NCBI GenBank assembly: GCA_027041035.1
Contig: JALULB010000257.1
Coordinates: 14,518 to 23,858, forward strand
Source of the DNA: Sedimenticola sp.
GTDB taxonomy: Bacteria; Pseudomonadota; Gammaproteobacteria; Chromatiales; Chromatiaceae
Direction: 5' to 3'
Length of the DNA: 9,341 nt
Shown piece after piece: positions 1 to 7,642 of this stretch. Each line of letters begins with the position of its first letter. Within the stretch, counting starts at the first letter, position 1. The translations under genes and the position numbers were made by a program. The notes beneath the pieces are model-generated. The model was given only the letters and a program-made list of their open reading frames with translations, was not told the DNA's origin and did not search any database.

Positions 1-423
1 CGCGCGCGGCGAGGTGGTCTTGCTGCCGCCGCCACCGGATTCGAAAGCGATCGGGCCGACCGGCAGTTCCCGCGCGCCGATACGCAACGCCGGCACATCG
101 GTCGCATGGATGGCGATATGATGGATGCTCTTTTCCGGACGATAATAGAACACCAGGCAGCCCGGTTTCAGATCCTTCCGCTTGGTGATATCCGGACATC
201 CCTCGCGATCGTAATAGCGGTACAGCCCGCGCGCGGTCGATCGACCGCCGTCGTACAGCGCCGGCCAGGCCCGCGCGGTCTGCATCAGGGCGATGGAGAC
301 GAAGCCACTGCAATCGAAACCACCCTCGTCGGCCTCCTCGCCGCCCCAGGAATACAGATAATCACCCAGCATGCGCGCCGACATCATCAACAGGAAGACG
401 CGTGCATCCAGTTGTTCGCTCAT
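1..423 (-). CDS. NlpC/P60 (C40) family cysteine peptidase, C-terminus cut by window edge
   Basis: The frame starts with ATG at 423 and stays open for 141 codons to the left edge, so the C-terminus is missing. Residues 24-43 carry the NlpC/P60 signature: a YSWGG segment followed by FDCSGF, with Cys38 as the likely nucleophile. A basic KRKDLKPGCLVFYY segment (81-94) matches the usual 'pGDLvff' strand, and His102 in HHIAIH is the likely catalytic histidine. Members of this family cut peptide bonds in peptidoglycan stem peptides or related amide bonds. No signal peptide or membrane segment is seen, so it acts in the cytoplasm or is exported by another route. The start lies 10 bp after the stop of the upstream hydrolase gene, and a GAGGG ribosome binding site overlaps that stop codon. 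The two are probably one operon with coupled translation. The family is clear; the substrate is unknown. Confidence 0.85.
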   Translation of the reverse strand, partial: MSEQLDARVFLLMMSARMLGDYLYSWGGEEADEGGFDCSGFVSIALMQTARAWPALYDGGRSTARGLYRYYDREGCPDITKRKDLKPGCLVFYYRPEKSIHHIAIHATDVPALRIGARELPVGPIAFESGGGGSKTTSPRA

Positions 424-433
424 TCTCTAGCCC

Positions 434-1375
434 TCATTTCAGGAACTCCGCCACCTGATGGGAAAACTCCGGCGTGCGCAGATAGCCGTAGGACTTGTGG
501 TGATTCGGCTTGCCGACCTCCGGGCCGATGTAGTCATTGCTCACCAGATCATCCTTCACGCGGACTCCATTGGCGTTTTCGTGGTAGTCGTCCGCCAGGT
601 GCGCGTCGACCGCGATCGGATCCTTGCGATCGGCGAAGTTGAGCCAGGCGCCCGTGACGACCGTTGGCGTGCGCACCCGCGCGGCATCCTTCTCCGCCGC
701 GTGATAGTTGCGTTCCTCGATGATCTTCGCCTTCACATGCGGGACGCCCAGCGGCGAACCGATGGTCACCAGGGTGTCCAGTCCGAAATCAGGCATCTCC
801 CGGCCGAGATCACGCAAGGCATCATAGGCGATGATGCTGCCCATCGAATGCGCGATCAACAGGATTTTGTTGCCCTGTAGCGGTTTCAGCACGTCCAGCA
901 AGTCCTTGCGCAGGATCTGCTTGGTCGCCCCCTGTTCCCCATCCCGACCGCGAATCCGCCGATCGGCGTAGTAGTAGTTGAGATCCTTCAGCAGTCTGCC
1001 GAGCATCCAGTCGGCCAACGCGTCGACACCGAGTTTCTCCTTGAACACGTCCAAGGTATCGCCAACGATGTCGAATAGTCCATTGCGCACATTGTCGATG
1101 AAGCCGTCCTTGTACTCCTTCAGTGCATCCGGATCGGCGACCGGGTAATAGGGCTCCTTGTTGTACAGCGAATCGGCGCAGAAATTCGCGTCTCTGTGCA
1201 TCGGATACTTGTACATCAGGTCGGCCCAATAGACCATTTCGAAGCGAAATCCCGGATCATCGACTCCGGCATTCTTTTTCAATCCCTCGACGATAGCCTG
1301 TCGCCAGCCGACCGTCAGTTCATCCCTTGGCGGCTTGTTCGCCAAACCGTGGATCGCGACGATAACCTTCTCCAT
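434..1375 (-). CDS. alpha/beta hydrolase (serine esterase/lipase-like)
   Basis: The protein has 313 residues. It opens with a hydrophobic strand and an HG oxyanion-type motif (VAIHG, residues 6-10). The nucleophile elbow is IAHSMG, with Ser177 in a G/A-x-S-x-G context. A following VTIGSPLG (203-210) is typical of lipase-like hydrolases. The acid is probably Asp252 in the DRKDPIAVD segment, and the base probably His292 or His293 near the C-terminus. Residues 50-165 form a long, Tyr/Asp-rich insertion that could be a lid. No signal peptide is seen, so a cytoplasmic enzyme is likely. The start is supported by a GGAG site 6 bp before the ATG. The NlpC/P60 gene follows after 10 bp, so the two probably serve a common purpose. 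The substrate cannot be read from sequence; a lipid or ester is the usual case. Confidence 0.85.
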   Translation of the reverse strand: MEKVIVAIHGLANKPPRDELTVGWRQAIVEGLKKNAGVDDPGFRFEMVYWADLMYKYPMHRDANFCADSLYNKEPYYPVADPDALKEYKDGFIDNVRNGLFDIVGDTLDVFKEKLGVDALADWMLGRLLKDLNYYYADRRIRGRDGEQGATKQILRKDLLDVLKPLQGNKILLIAHSMGSIIAYDALRDLGREMPDFGLDTLVTIGSPLGVPHVKAKIIEERNYHAAEKDAARVRTPTVVTGAWLNFADRKDPIAVDAHLADDYHENANGVRVKDDLVSNDYIGPEVGKPNHHKSYGYLRTPEFSHQVAEFLK

Positions 1376-1404
1376 TCGATCTCTCCTACCATGTTGTTAT
1401 TGCA

Positions 1405-1433
1405 AGCATAGGAAAGATTTGCCTTGCCCACAA
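1405..1433 (-). promoter_or_regulatory. candidate sigma-70 promoter for the hydrolase-peptidase pair
   Basis: On the minus strand a TTGTGG box (1428-1433) and a TATGCT box (1405-1410) are separated by exactly 17 bp. They lie about 30 bp before the hydrolase start, with only a ribosome binding site between. Match to consensus is moderate (3/6 and 4/6), so this is a plausible rather than proven promoter. Confidence 0.35.
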
Positions 1434-1480
1434 AACTAAATCCAGCCTCCCCGCGCCGGGCCTGGACGAAATGGTTCGCT

Positions 1481-1495
1481 CGCCGGAACCCGGCG
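1481..1495 (-). terminator. short GC hairpin after metR, weak terminator candidate
   Basis: A perfect 6-bp stem (CGCCGG/CCGGCG) with a 3-base loop lies 16 bp beyond the metR stop, on the side where its transcript would end. No run of T follows in that direction. It is therefore not a standard intrinsic terminator, and may be only a GC-rich inverted repeat. Confidence 0.2.
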
Positions 1496-1510
1496 TTTCA
1501 CCCGTGGGCG

Positions 1511-2416
1511 TTATAACGGTCGACTAGTACGAAAATAGCGCTGCGCCAGATTTCTCCCGGTTTCGACGAAGCGTCGCATGTAACCGATCTCTCTGTCCTC
1601 GTCACGCATCGCGAGCAACAACTGCTTGTCGATGCCGGTGGCCTTTTTTACCAGTCCGAGTTCGGCGATGGCTTCATCGGCCAGCCATTCGGGCAACACG
1701 CACACGCCCCGCCGCAGAGAGACCATCTGAAGCATGATCTCCAGCGAGGCAATGGTCTTGCGCTCGCCAAGCGGACAACCGGCCGGCGCAAGGAACCGAG
1801 CGACGATATCCAGGCGTTCCAGCGGTACCGGAAAACTCAGCAGGGTCTCTTTGCTGAGTTGCGCGGGTTGCAGCTTATCGACACCGGCCAGCGGATGATC
1901 GGGCGCCAGCAACACCACCAGCCGGTATGCGGCGAGAGACTCATAGTGGATACCAGAACGGTCTTCCGGGTCCGGGGTGATCAATACATCGATGTGCTGG
2001 TCGCACAGGCCGCGCATCCCGGAGAACGGGAAATCCTGCACGATGTCGATGTCCACGTCCGGCAGGTCACGCAGAAAATCACCGACCACGCGCGTCAGCC
2101 AACGGTAACAGGGATAGCATTCCACGCCGACCCGTAGTACACCCAGGCGGCCTTCGGCGCAGACCTTGAGCATGCGCTCGGCCTGGGTCAGCACCGGCAG
2201 AACCTGCCGCGCGGCACGTAGCAAAAGCTCTCCGGCCGCGGTCAGTTGCAGGCGTCTTCCCCGTCGTCGCCACAAGGGCGCGCCAAGGCGTTGCTCCAGG
2301 TGGCGAATCTGGTGCGACAGCGCCGACTGACTCAGGCAGAGCTGCCCCGCCGCGCCGGTGAGCGTGCCCTGCTCGTCCAAGGCCTGAATGATGCGCAGGT
2401 GACTGTGCTCGATCAT
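1511..2416 (-). CDS. metR: MetR, LysR-type transcriptional activator of methionine genes
   Basis: The protein has 301 residues from the ATG at 2416, close to E. coli MetR. An N-terminal winged helix-turn-helix covers about residues 5-60, with the recognition region SQSALSHQIRHLEQRLG. The effector-binding domain carries MetR-typical stretches such as GVECYPCYRWL (about 97-107), SGIHYESL and LAPDHPL. In characterised relatives homocysteine is the co-inducer, and the protein activates metE and represses its own gene. A longer reading to 2464 exists, but it would run through the operator; the start at 2416 matches the conserved family N-terminus (MIE.xHL). A GAGGA element 10 bp upstream, itself part of the palindrome, is the only ribosome binding site candidate. 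The divergent neighbour metE strongly supports the assignment. Confidence 0.93.
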   Translation of the reverse strand: MIEHSHLRIIQALDEQGTLTGAAGQLCLSQSALSHQIRHLEQRLGAPLWRRRGRRLQLTAAGELLLRAARQVLPVLTQAERMLKVCAEGRLGVLRVGVECYPCYRWLTRVVGDFLRDLPDVDIDIVQDFPFSGMRGLCDQHIDVLITPDPEDRSGIHYESLAAYRLVVLLAPDHPLAGVDKLQPAQLSKETLLSFPVPLERLDIVARFLAPAGCPLGERKTIASLEIMLQMVSLRRGVCVLPEWLADEAIAELGLVKKATGIDKQLLLAMRDEDREIGYMRRFVETGRNLAQRYFRTSRPL

Positions 2417-2418
2417 TG

Positions 2419-2433
2419 ATGAGGATTCCTCAT
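2419..2433. promoter_or_regulatory. MetR binding site 1 (perfect palindrome)
   Basis: ATGAGGATTCCTCAT is a perfect palindrome around a central T. It fits the MetR consensus TGAA-N5-TTCA in length (13-bp core at 2420-2432) and symmetry, with the A/T at the inner edge of each half replaced by G/C. It sits just before the metR start codon, where binding would also block metR expression, and about 64 bp upstream of the predicted metE transcription start. Confidence 0.7.
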
Positions 2434-2450
2434 TTATTATTATGAAAACA

Positions 2451-2463
2451 TCATTATTCCTCA
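2451..2463. promoter_or_regulatory. MetR binding site 2 (degenerate, activation half)
   Basis: The half-site ATTCCTCAT of site 1 recurs exactly at 2457-2465, giving a 13-bp frame whose left half is degenerate (TCATT). Its centre is 31 bp, about three helical turns, from that of site 1. It overlaps the metE -35 position, where LysR-type activators contact polymerase. Confidence 0.55.
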
Positions 2464-2483
2464 TCTATTGGCATCTTTACAAT
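2455..2483 (+). promoter_or_regulatory. metE promoter (weak -35, good -10)
   Basis: TACAAT at 2478-2483 matches the -10 consensus at 5 of 6 positions. The hexamer 17 bp upstream (TATTCC, 2455-2460) is a poor -35, as expected for an activator-dependent promoter, and coincides with MetR site 2. The predicted start of transcription is near 2490, leaving a leader of about 26 bases, too short for a riboswitch. Confidence 0.55.
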
Positions 2484-2515
2484 CGCCGCTCGAATCACAC
2501 ACCGAGGAGCATCGC

Positions 2516-4795
2516 ATGGCTAAGACACACAACCTGGGATTCCCGCGTATCGGCAGTCGGCGGGAGCTGAAATTCGCGTTGGAGGCCTACTGGAAAGGCA
2601 ACAGCAACCGGGACGAGCTGCTGGAAACCGCGCGCGCGTTGCGCCATCGTCACTGGCGACAGCAGGCCGGCCTGGATCTCGTGCCGGTCGGTGACTTCGC
2701 GCTGTACGATCAAGTGCTGGACATGAGCCGACTGTTCGGCAATGTCCCGCCACGTTTTCGCGATGGCGAGGATGATCCGCTGAACAACGATTTCCGCATC
2801 GCGCGCGGCCGCGCCACGCCGGACAGCACGCCGGTATCCGCCGGCGAGATGACCAAGTGGTTCGACACCAACTACCACTATATCGTGCCGGAATTCGACG
2901 CCACCACCCGCTTCTCGCTGAATGCCGAGCGGCTGCTGGAACAGCTCGACGAGGCCCGCGCGCTTGGCGTCGAACCCAAGCCGGTACTGATCGGCCCGGT
3001 GACCTATCTGTGGCTGGGCAAGCGCAAGGACGACGGCGACCGCCTCGATCTGCTCGCGCCGTTGCTGGAGGTCTACGGGCAACTGCTGCACGTTCTCGCC
3101 GGCGCCGGTGTCGAATGGGTGCAGATCGACGAACCGATCCTGGTCACCGAGCTGGACGAACGTTGGAGACACGCGCTGCGCCAAGCCTGGAATCGCCTCA
3201 ACGGCTGCGGTGTGAAACGCCTGCTGAGCACTTATTTCGGCGCATTGCGCGAGAACCTGCAACTGGCTTGCGAACTGCCGGCCGACGGTGTGCACATCGA
3301 TGCGATCAATGCGCGTGAAGAGGTCGAACGGCTGCTGGACTGGTTGCCCGGTCACAAAGTGCTGTCGATCGGAATCATCAACGGTCGCAACATCTGGAAG
3401 ACCGACCTGAACGCCGCACTGGACTGGCTGGAGCCGATCCAGAAACGCCTGGGCGACCGCCTGTGGCTGGCGCCGTCCTGTTCCCTGCTGCATGTGCCAG
3501 TGGATCTCGACAGCGAAACCGAGCTGGACGAAGAGGCCAGAAACTGGCTCGCTTTCGCGGTACAAAAACTCGACGAACTGCAAACCCTCGCCAACGCGCT
3601 CAACCAGGGCCGCGAGGCAGTCGCGAGCAAGCTGGAAAGCAACGCCCAGGCGATCCGGACCCGGCGCGAATCCAGCCGCGTGCACAACCCCGAGGTCAAG
3701 CAACGGGTCGCGGCCATCAACACCGACATGGAACAGCGGCGCTCGCCCTACCCCCGGCGCGAAGCCATCCAGAGCCAGCATTTCGGCCTGCCGCTGTACC
3801 CGACCACCACCATCGGTTCCTTTCCTCAGACCGCCGAGATCCGCCACACCCGGCGTCGGTTTCGCGATGGCGAGATCGACGCGCGACACTACCAGCAGGC
3901 CATGCGCGCCGAGATCGCGCACTGCATCCAGGAACAGGAGAAGCTCGGCCTGGACGTGTTGGTGCATGGCGAGCCCGAGCGCAACGACATGGTCGAATAC
4001 TTCGGCCAGCAGCTCGACGGTTACCTGTTCACGCGTTTCGGCTGGGTGCAATCCTACGGCTCACGCTGCGTCAAGCCCCCGATCATCCTCGGCGATGTTC
4101 GACGCCCGGCGCCAATGACCATCGACTGGATTCGCTACGCGCGCTCACTGACCGATAAGCCCGTCAAGGGCATGTTGACCGGACCGGTCACCATGTTGAA
4201 CTGGTCGTTCGCGCGCGACGACCAACCTCGAAGCACGACCTGCCTGCAACTCGCGTTGGCCATCCGCGACGAAGTGCGTGATCTGGAGGCCAATGGCATC
4301 GACATCATCCAGATCGACGAAGCCGCACTGCGCGAAGGTCTGCCGTTACGCCGGAGCGAATGGCCGGACTACCTCGAATGGGCGATTCGCGCGTTCCGCA
4401 TCGCCGCCAACGGCGTGGCTGACGAAACCCAGATCCACACCCACATGTGCTACTCCGAATTCAACGACATCATCGAAGCCATCGCCGCGATGGACGCGGA
4501 TGTCATCACCATCGAAACCTCGCGCTCCGACATGGAACTGCTCGACGTGTTCGACGCCTTCGACTACCCCAACCAGATCGGCCCGGGTGTGTACGACATC
4601 CATTCCCCGAACATCCCCGACACCACCCAGATCGTCGACCTGATGCGCAAGGCCAGCCAGCGCATCCCGGCCGAACGCTTATGGATCAACCCCGACTGCG
4701 GCCTGAAAACGCGCGACTGGAAAGAGGTTCGCGCCGCCCTCGGGAACATGATCGCGGCGCGGAAGGTGCTGGTGGCCGGCGACCCTTCGGCCTGA
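2516..4795 (+). CDS. metE: MetE, cobalamin-independent methionine synthase
   Basis: The enzyme transfers the methyl group of 5-methyltetrahydropteroyl-triglutamate to homocysteine, the last step of methionine synthesis, without vitamin B12. The protein has 759 residues (E. coli 753). An N-terminal barrel begins at [17 protein letters not shown], and a C-terminal catalytic barrel covers about residues 430-755. All zinc ligands are present: His643 and Cys645 (HMC), Glu667 (ITIETSRSD) and Cys728 (NPDCGLK). The homocysteine-binding IGS is at 433-435. These lie two residues later than in E. coli. The start is set by GAGGAG 6 bp before the ATG and by the family N-terminus; the longer frame from 2468 would include the promoter. 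It is divergent from metR, whose product very likely activates it. The protein appears complete and functional. Confidence 0.98.
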   Translation: MAKTHNLGFPRIGSRRELKFALEAYWKGNSNRDELLETARALRHRHWRQQAGLDLVPVGDFALYDQVLDMSRLFGNVPPRFRDGEDDPLNNDFRIARGRATPDSTPVSAGEMTKWFDTNYHYIVPEFDATTRFSLNAERLLEQLDEARALGVEPKPVLIGPVTYLWLGKRKDDGDRLDLLAPLLEVYGQLLHVLAGAGVEWVQIDEPILVTELDERWRHALRQAWNRLNGCGVKRLLSTYFGALRENLQLACELPADGVHIDAINAREEVERLLDWLPGHKVLSIGIINGRNIWKTDLNAALDWLEPIQKRLGDRLWLAPSCSLLHVPVDLDSETELDEEARNWLAFAVQKLDELQTLANALNQGREAVASKLESNAQAIRTRRESSRVHNPEVKQRVAAINTDMEQRRSPYPRREAIQSQHFGLPLYPTTTIGSFPQTAEIRHTRRRFRDGEIDARHYQQAMRAEIAHCIQEQEKLGLDVLVHGEPERNDMVEYFGQQLDGYLFTRFGWVQSYGSRCVKPPIILGDVRRPAPMTIDWIRYARSLTDKPVKGMLTGPVTMLNWSFARDDQPRSTTCLQLALAIRDEVRDLEANGIDIIQIDEAALREGLPLRRSEWPDYLEWAIRAFRIAANGVADETQIHTHMCYSEFNDIIEAIAAMDADVITIETSRSDMELLDVFDAFDYPNQIGPGVYDIHSPNIPDTTQIVDLMRKASQRIPAERLWINPDCGLKTRDWKEVRAALGNMIAARKVLVAGDPSA

Positions 4796-4813
4796 ATGGC
4801 GCCAAAACCACTG

Positions 4814-4846
4814 GTTCGCGGAGGTCATGGATGATCGCCGCGTAAC
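4814..4846 (+). terminator. hairpin downstream of metE, possible terminator
   Basis: An inverted repeat starts 19 bp after the metE stop. The outer stem is GTT/AAC, a one-base bulge follows, then CGCGG/CCGCG, one mismatch, and an inner GGTCAT/ATGATC stem with one G-U pair. The structure looks stable, but the nearest T run (TTTT) is some 14 bases later. It may slow or end transcription, or protect the metE mRNA end; a classical intrinsic terminator is not proven. Confidence 0.35.
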
Positions 4847-5009
4847 GCCGTACTGACGCTTTTCAGGAACCGGGGTTACGCTTCAAGGAGACAATGGGAA
4901 CATCGACAACAAAAGCCCATGTGGGTACGGGGAAACCGGCCCCAACAACTTGCATTTGGCACGCAAGCCCGTTCATGCTTTCCGTAGCCGTCAGCCCAAG
5001 GAGTTTGTC

Positions 5010-5852
5010 ATGCGTTATACCAATCCGCCACCCGCGCCCCTCATACCTCCGAGCGGTGAATTCAAGACATCGCTGCGACTGGTCACCACCGTGCTCACAT
5101 TCGCGGCATTGCTCGTGCTCTTCATCGGCGGTATCGCAACCTGGCTGGCGCCCAAGCTGCCATTCTCGGTGGAAAAAACACTTGCCGGCGAATGGGCGAC
5201 TTCCCTGCTGGGCGGAAACCCGACAGTCGACCAAGAGGAAATCGAAACGGCATTGCAAACACTGATCGACTCACTGCGCGGGGAAGGCCGAGTCGTCACG
5301 GAAATCCCGATCCAGGCACACTACCTCGACAAGCCGACCATCAACGCCATGGCGACACTTGGCGGCCACATTTTTGTCTATCGCGGAATCATAGAACATT
5401 GCGACTCGGAAGACGCATTGGCCGCGGTACTCGCCCATGAGATCGCCCATGTCGAACAACGTCATGTAGCCAAGGCGATGAGCCGACAGTTGGCGATACT
5501 GGGAACCTTCTCGTTGCTCGGCCTGCACAACAACAGCTTGACCACCATGATCATAGGCAAGGGCGAGGAACTGCATTTGCTGGACTACAGCCGCGACGCC
5601 GAACGCGCCGCTGACTCCGCGGCACTGACGGCCTTGTCTCGCCGCTACGGCCATGCAGCCGGCCTGTTCGACCTGATGTCCATGCTTTCCAGGCAGGAAA
5701 CGGCTGGACTCGAACTCACGCGAACCCACCCGCTTTCGCGCAACCGCCTCGCCACCTTGCTCCAACTCGCGGACGAGAAAGGCATCGCCATCGACGGACC
5801 GCGACATCCTTTCCAAGGCATACTCGCGCGCATCGCGGCTAAGGATCACTGA
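5010..5852 (+). CDS. M48 family zinc metallopeptidase, membrane-anchored
   Basis: The protein has 280 residues from the ATG at 5010, chosen for AAGGAG 6 bp upstream; the in-frame extension to 4950 lacks such a site. A short Pro-rich N-terminus is followed by one membrane segment (about 24-47), with no lipobox. The peptidase part has MATLGGHIFVYRG (114-126), the zinc motif HEIAH (143-147) and the third ligand Glu198 in DAERAAD. The C-terminal THPLSRNR (239-246) is typical of M48 peptidases of the BepA/LoiP/YcaL kind. By family analogy it degrades or matures proteins of the cell envelope, with the catalytic domain probably in the periplasm. No TPR region follows, unlike BepA, so it is a minimal version. 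Its 3' end overlaps the convergent DUF74 membrane gene by 14 bp. The substrate is unknown. Confidence 0.9.
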   Translation: MRYTNPPPAPLIPPSGEFKTSLRLVTTVLTFAALLVLFIGGIATWLAPKLPFSVEKTLAGEWATSLLGGNPTVDQEEIETALQTLIDSLRGEGRVVTEIPIQAHYLDKPTINAMATLGGHIFVYRGIIEHCDSEDALAAVLAHEIAHVEQRHVAKAMSRQLAILGTFSLLGLHNNSLTTMIIGKGEELHLLDYSRDAERAADSAALTALSRRYGHAAGLFDLMSMLSRQETAGLELTRTHPLSRNRLATLLQLADEKGIAIDGPRHPFQGILARIAAKDH

Positions 5853-6894
5853 CGGGCTGTTTCAGGGGTGTAAAGAAAGCGCTTTTCTCGACCTGCCAGA
5901 AGCCCAGCCAGCCACGCCGCAATACAAAGGCGCGGCGGGTTCCGAGGGGCATGCTCTCCCAATAGCCTTGAAAGCGGGAAATATGCAAAACAGGTCTATC
6001 GGGCATCTCGCTTTCATAGACACCCTTGCCTTGCCAACGATAGACAGTCTCCACGGGTGGAGAGAAATCGGTCAAGGTATTCAAGCGCAACGCGGGAAAG
6101 TACATCAGGAAAGGCAGCAGTACCAGCGCAAATACACCCAGTACGACAGACTCGGCTTCCGGCATGCCCTGCCGCCTGAACAGAAGATACAACACAATGG
6201 CAATCGGCGGAGAAAGCCATAGAAACACCCGCCACGGCGTATCCACGTACCAATACGGCATCCAGCCAAACAATTCGCCCAATGAGTAGAGACAAAGCAC
6301 GCCCCCGATCAGCAATACCCAGCGCGCCGCCGGAGCCGACAGCAAATCGTATGGTTCCTCGTCTGGCAGCGTCGTAGCGCCGCGCGTATACCTCAATGGA
6401 TCGTCATCCACGCCGGCATGCGACGGCAGAATCGCCGTCCCGTAGGCCAACACCTCGAGCGCCGCGCCACTCTCGCCGCGTATGCCCCCCAGAATCCTTA
6501 CACTCTCTATCCTGACATTGAAGACCATCCCACAACCCAGCTCGGCAGCTTGCCGTTTCATGCGCGTGATAGCCTCGTGCCGTGCGCGCAGCGCGACGAA
6601 TTCCAGTGCATCGAAACGTCCCCCGAGCACCCCCCGCAACCCCGCGATAAAAAGCCGGAAAGAATCCACTCCGACGACCACCGAGCCGCTGACCAAGCGC
6701 GCGGAATATGTCCCGTCGCGCGGTGGATAGCGGGTGGAAAAAACCAGAATACCCGCCAACTCACGTTCGTGTTCCGCCAGGGCCAGCAGATGGCGACGTT
6801 CATTCGATCTGCCCCGCAAGAAACCGACGAGCAGCAATCCAGCCAACAGAATCAGGTCAAAACTATCCAACAGCATCCGTTCCAGGTCGTTCAC
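5839..6894 (-). CDS. membrane protein with N-terminal YbjQ/DUF74 domain
   Basis: The protein has 351 residues from a GTG at 6894; an ATG at 6876 is an alternative, and neither has a strong ribosome binding site. A first membrane segment (about 12-27) is followed by a DUF74-like domain (about 46-157). Recognisable are VVVGVDSFRLFIAGLRGVLGG, the helix with repeated Ala/Arg, and the ending ALEVLAYGTAI, which parallels the end of YbjQ. After an acidic linker come three more membrane segments (about 191-210, 221-239 and 248-268) and a C-terminal domain of about 80 residues rich in Trp and Arg. The gene starts 6 bp after the standalone ybjQ-like gene, so they form an operon. Freestanding DUF74 proteins form a small oligomeric fold of uncertain function, sometimes called heavy-metal-binding. 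Fusion to a four-segment membrane protein is unusual. The role is unknown. Confidence 0.8.
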   Translation of the reverse strand: MNDLERMLLDSFDLILLAGLLLVGFLRGRSNERRHLLALAEHERELAGILVFSTRYPPRDGTYSARLVSGSVVVGVDSFRLFIAGLRGVLGGRFDALEFVALRARHEAITRMKRQAAELGCGMVFNVRIESVRILGGIRGESGAALEVLAYGTAILPSHAGVDDDPLRYTRGATTLPDEEPYDLLSAPAARWVLLIGGVLCLYSLGELFGWMPYWYVDTPWRVFLWLSPPIAIVLYLLFRRQGMPEAESVVLGVFALVLLPFLMYFPALRLNTLTDFSPPVETVYRWQGKGVYESEMPDRPVLHISRFQGYWESMPLGTRRAFVLRRGWLGFWQVEKSAFFTPLKQPVSDP

Positions 6895-6900
6895 GCGGGG

Positions 6901-7215
6901 CTATTCCAGGATCACCGCGCTGCCATAGGCCAGAATCTCCGCCGCGCCAGCAGCTATCGTTGCCGTTGTATAGCGGATATTGAGCACCGCATTGGCGCCG
7001 ATCGCTTCCGCCTCGTCCACCATGCGATCGGTTGCCAGTTGGCGGGACTCCTGCATAAGCTCTGTATACGCCACCAACTCCCCACCGACGATATTCTTCA
7101 GGCCCGACAACAAATCCCTGCCAAAATGCTTGGCGCGTACCGTCGAGCCATGCACGATACCAAGGTGTGTCTTGATGGTTCTACCCGGGATGTTTTCTAG
7201 ATTACTGATGATCAT
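6901..7215 (-). CDS. YbjQ/DUF74 family protein
   Basis: The protein has 104 residues, like E. coli YbjQ (107). It begins MIISNLENIPGR and contains the family core GIVHGSTVRAKHFGRDL (20-36 region), LKNIVGGELVAYTEL and the C-terminal AAEILAYGSAVILE. It is soluble, with no signal or membrane segment. The ATG at 7215 is preferred over an upstream in-frame ATG at 7317. It matches the family N-terminus, has an AGGG 8 bp upstream, and a good promoter at 7250-7278 would put the longer start outside the message. It is the first gene of an operon with the DUF74 membrane protein. The molecular function of this family is not settled; metal binding has been proposed. Family assignment is firm. Confidence 0.88.
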   Translation of the reverse strand: MIISNLENIPGRTIKTHLGIVHGSTVRAKHFGRDLLSGLKNIVGGELVAYTELMQESRQLATDRMVDEAEAIGANAVLNIRYTTATIAAGAAEILAYGSAVILE

Positions 7216-7249
7216 CACAAAAACCCTGTGAAAGTGTCGCCCCCATGGG

Positions 7250-7278
7250 ATTGTAATGCCTGTTTCGACAAGCAGCAA
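7250..7278 (-). promoter_or_regulatory. sigma-70 promoter of the ybjQ-like operon
   Basis: On the minus strand a TACAAT -10 box (7250-7255, 5/6) lies exactly 17 bp from a TTGCTG -35 box (7273-7278, 3/6). The predicted transcription start, near 7243, leaves a leader of about 28 bases before the ATG at 7215. The position helps decide the start codon of the ybjQ-like gene. Confidence 0.5.
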
Positions 7279-7510
7279 TGACACATCATGGATCTCAAAT
7301 TCACCACCAAGCGCCATGATGGCTCGCTACCATCACGCTCGTACTGAATCGAGGAATAGAGAGTTATGAGCTAGCTACAGTCGTTATTGTATGGATCATC
7401 GAACCCCGTGCATTTTAGCACCTCTCTTTATCGACATAACCATCTATTCCTTGGTCGAATCTCCCCACCATCTTCAAGGTTTATATTAATTTGAGACAAG
7501 ACTATATTCT
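7279..7510. other. AT-rich intergenic stretch, no gene recognised
   Basis: Base composition falls here from the GC-rich level of the left part to clearly AT-rich, marking the edge of the accessory segment. The only structures seen are a short GTGC/GCAC inverted repeat near 7410 and T runs near 7511-7519. No RNA gene, protein match or mobile-element terminus is recognised. Confidence 0.4.
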
Positions 7511-7642
7511 TTATTTTTTCCTGCTTCCTTCTTTCCTCTTGGTCAGTTGGTCAGACATCAACTTAATCAAGTCTTTATTATTTAAATGAAATTTACCGAA
7601 CCCCAAGCTCACCTCGCTTTTAAGTTCTTTATATATACTCAT
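7511..7642 (-). CDS. doubtful small open frame, 43 residues, Lys-rich C-terminus
   Basis: From ATG at 7642 the frame encodes MSIYKELKSEVSLGFGKF and continues to a basic tail ending KRKEGSRKK. The reading frame is open further upstream, to a TGA near 7750, which takes it into the group II intron sequence. No ribosome binding site precedes the ATG. The composition looks protein-like (amphipathic, charged), but no family is recognised. It could be the C-terminal scrap of a gene joined to the intron fragment, a small protein, or chance in AT-rich DNA. Confidence 0.22.
   Translation of the reverse strand: MSIYKELKSEVSLGFGKFHLNNKDLIKLMSDQLTKRKEGSRKK

Noticed and set aside
2484..2515. SAM or cobalamin riboswitch before metE
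   Set aside because: The predicted leader is only about 26 bases, with none of the conserved boxes.
2495..4051. Long open frame of 518 codons antisense to metE
   Set aside because: It lies opposite a full-length, motif-complete metE in GC-rich DNA, where such shadow frames are common. It has no recognisable domain.
4956..4972. Sigma-54 promoter, because of a perfect TTGGCACG -24 box
   Set aside because: The -12 element at the required spacing reads CCCGT instead of TTGCW.
4894..5265. Open frame of 123 codons with a good AAGGAG site just before the M48 gene
   Set aside because: Most of it overlaps the M48 gene in another frame and the product is Ser/Cys/Arg-rich without a family pattern. 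A short leader peptide remains possible but unsupported.
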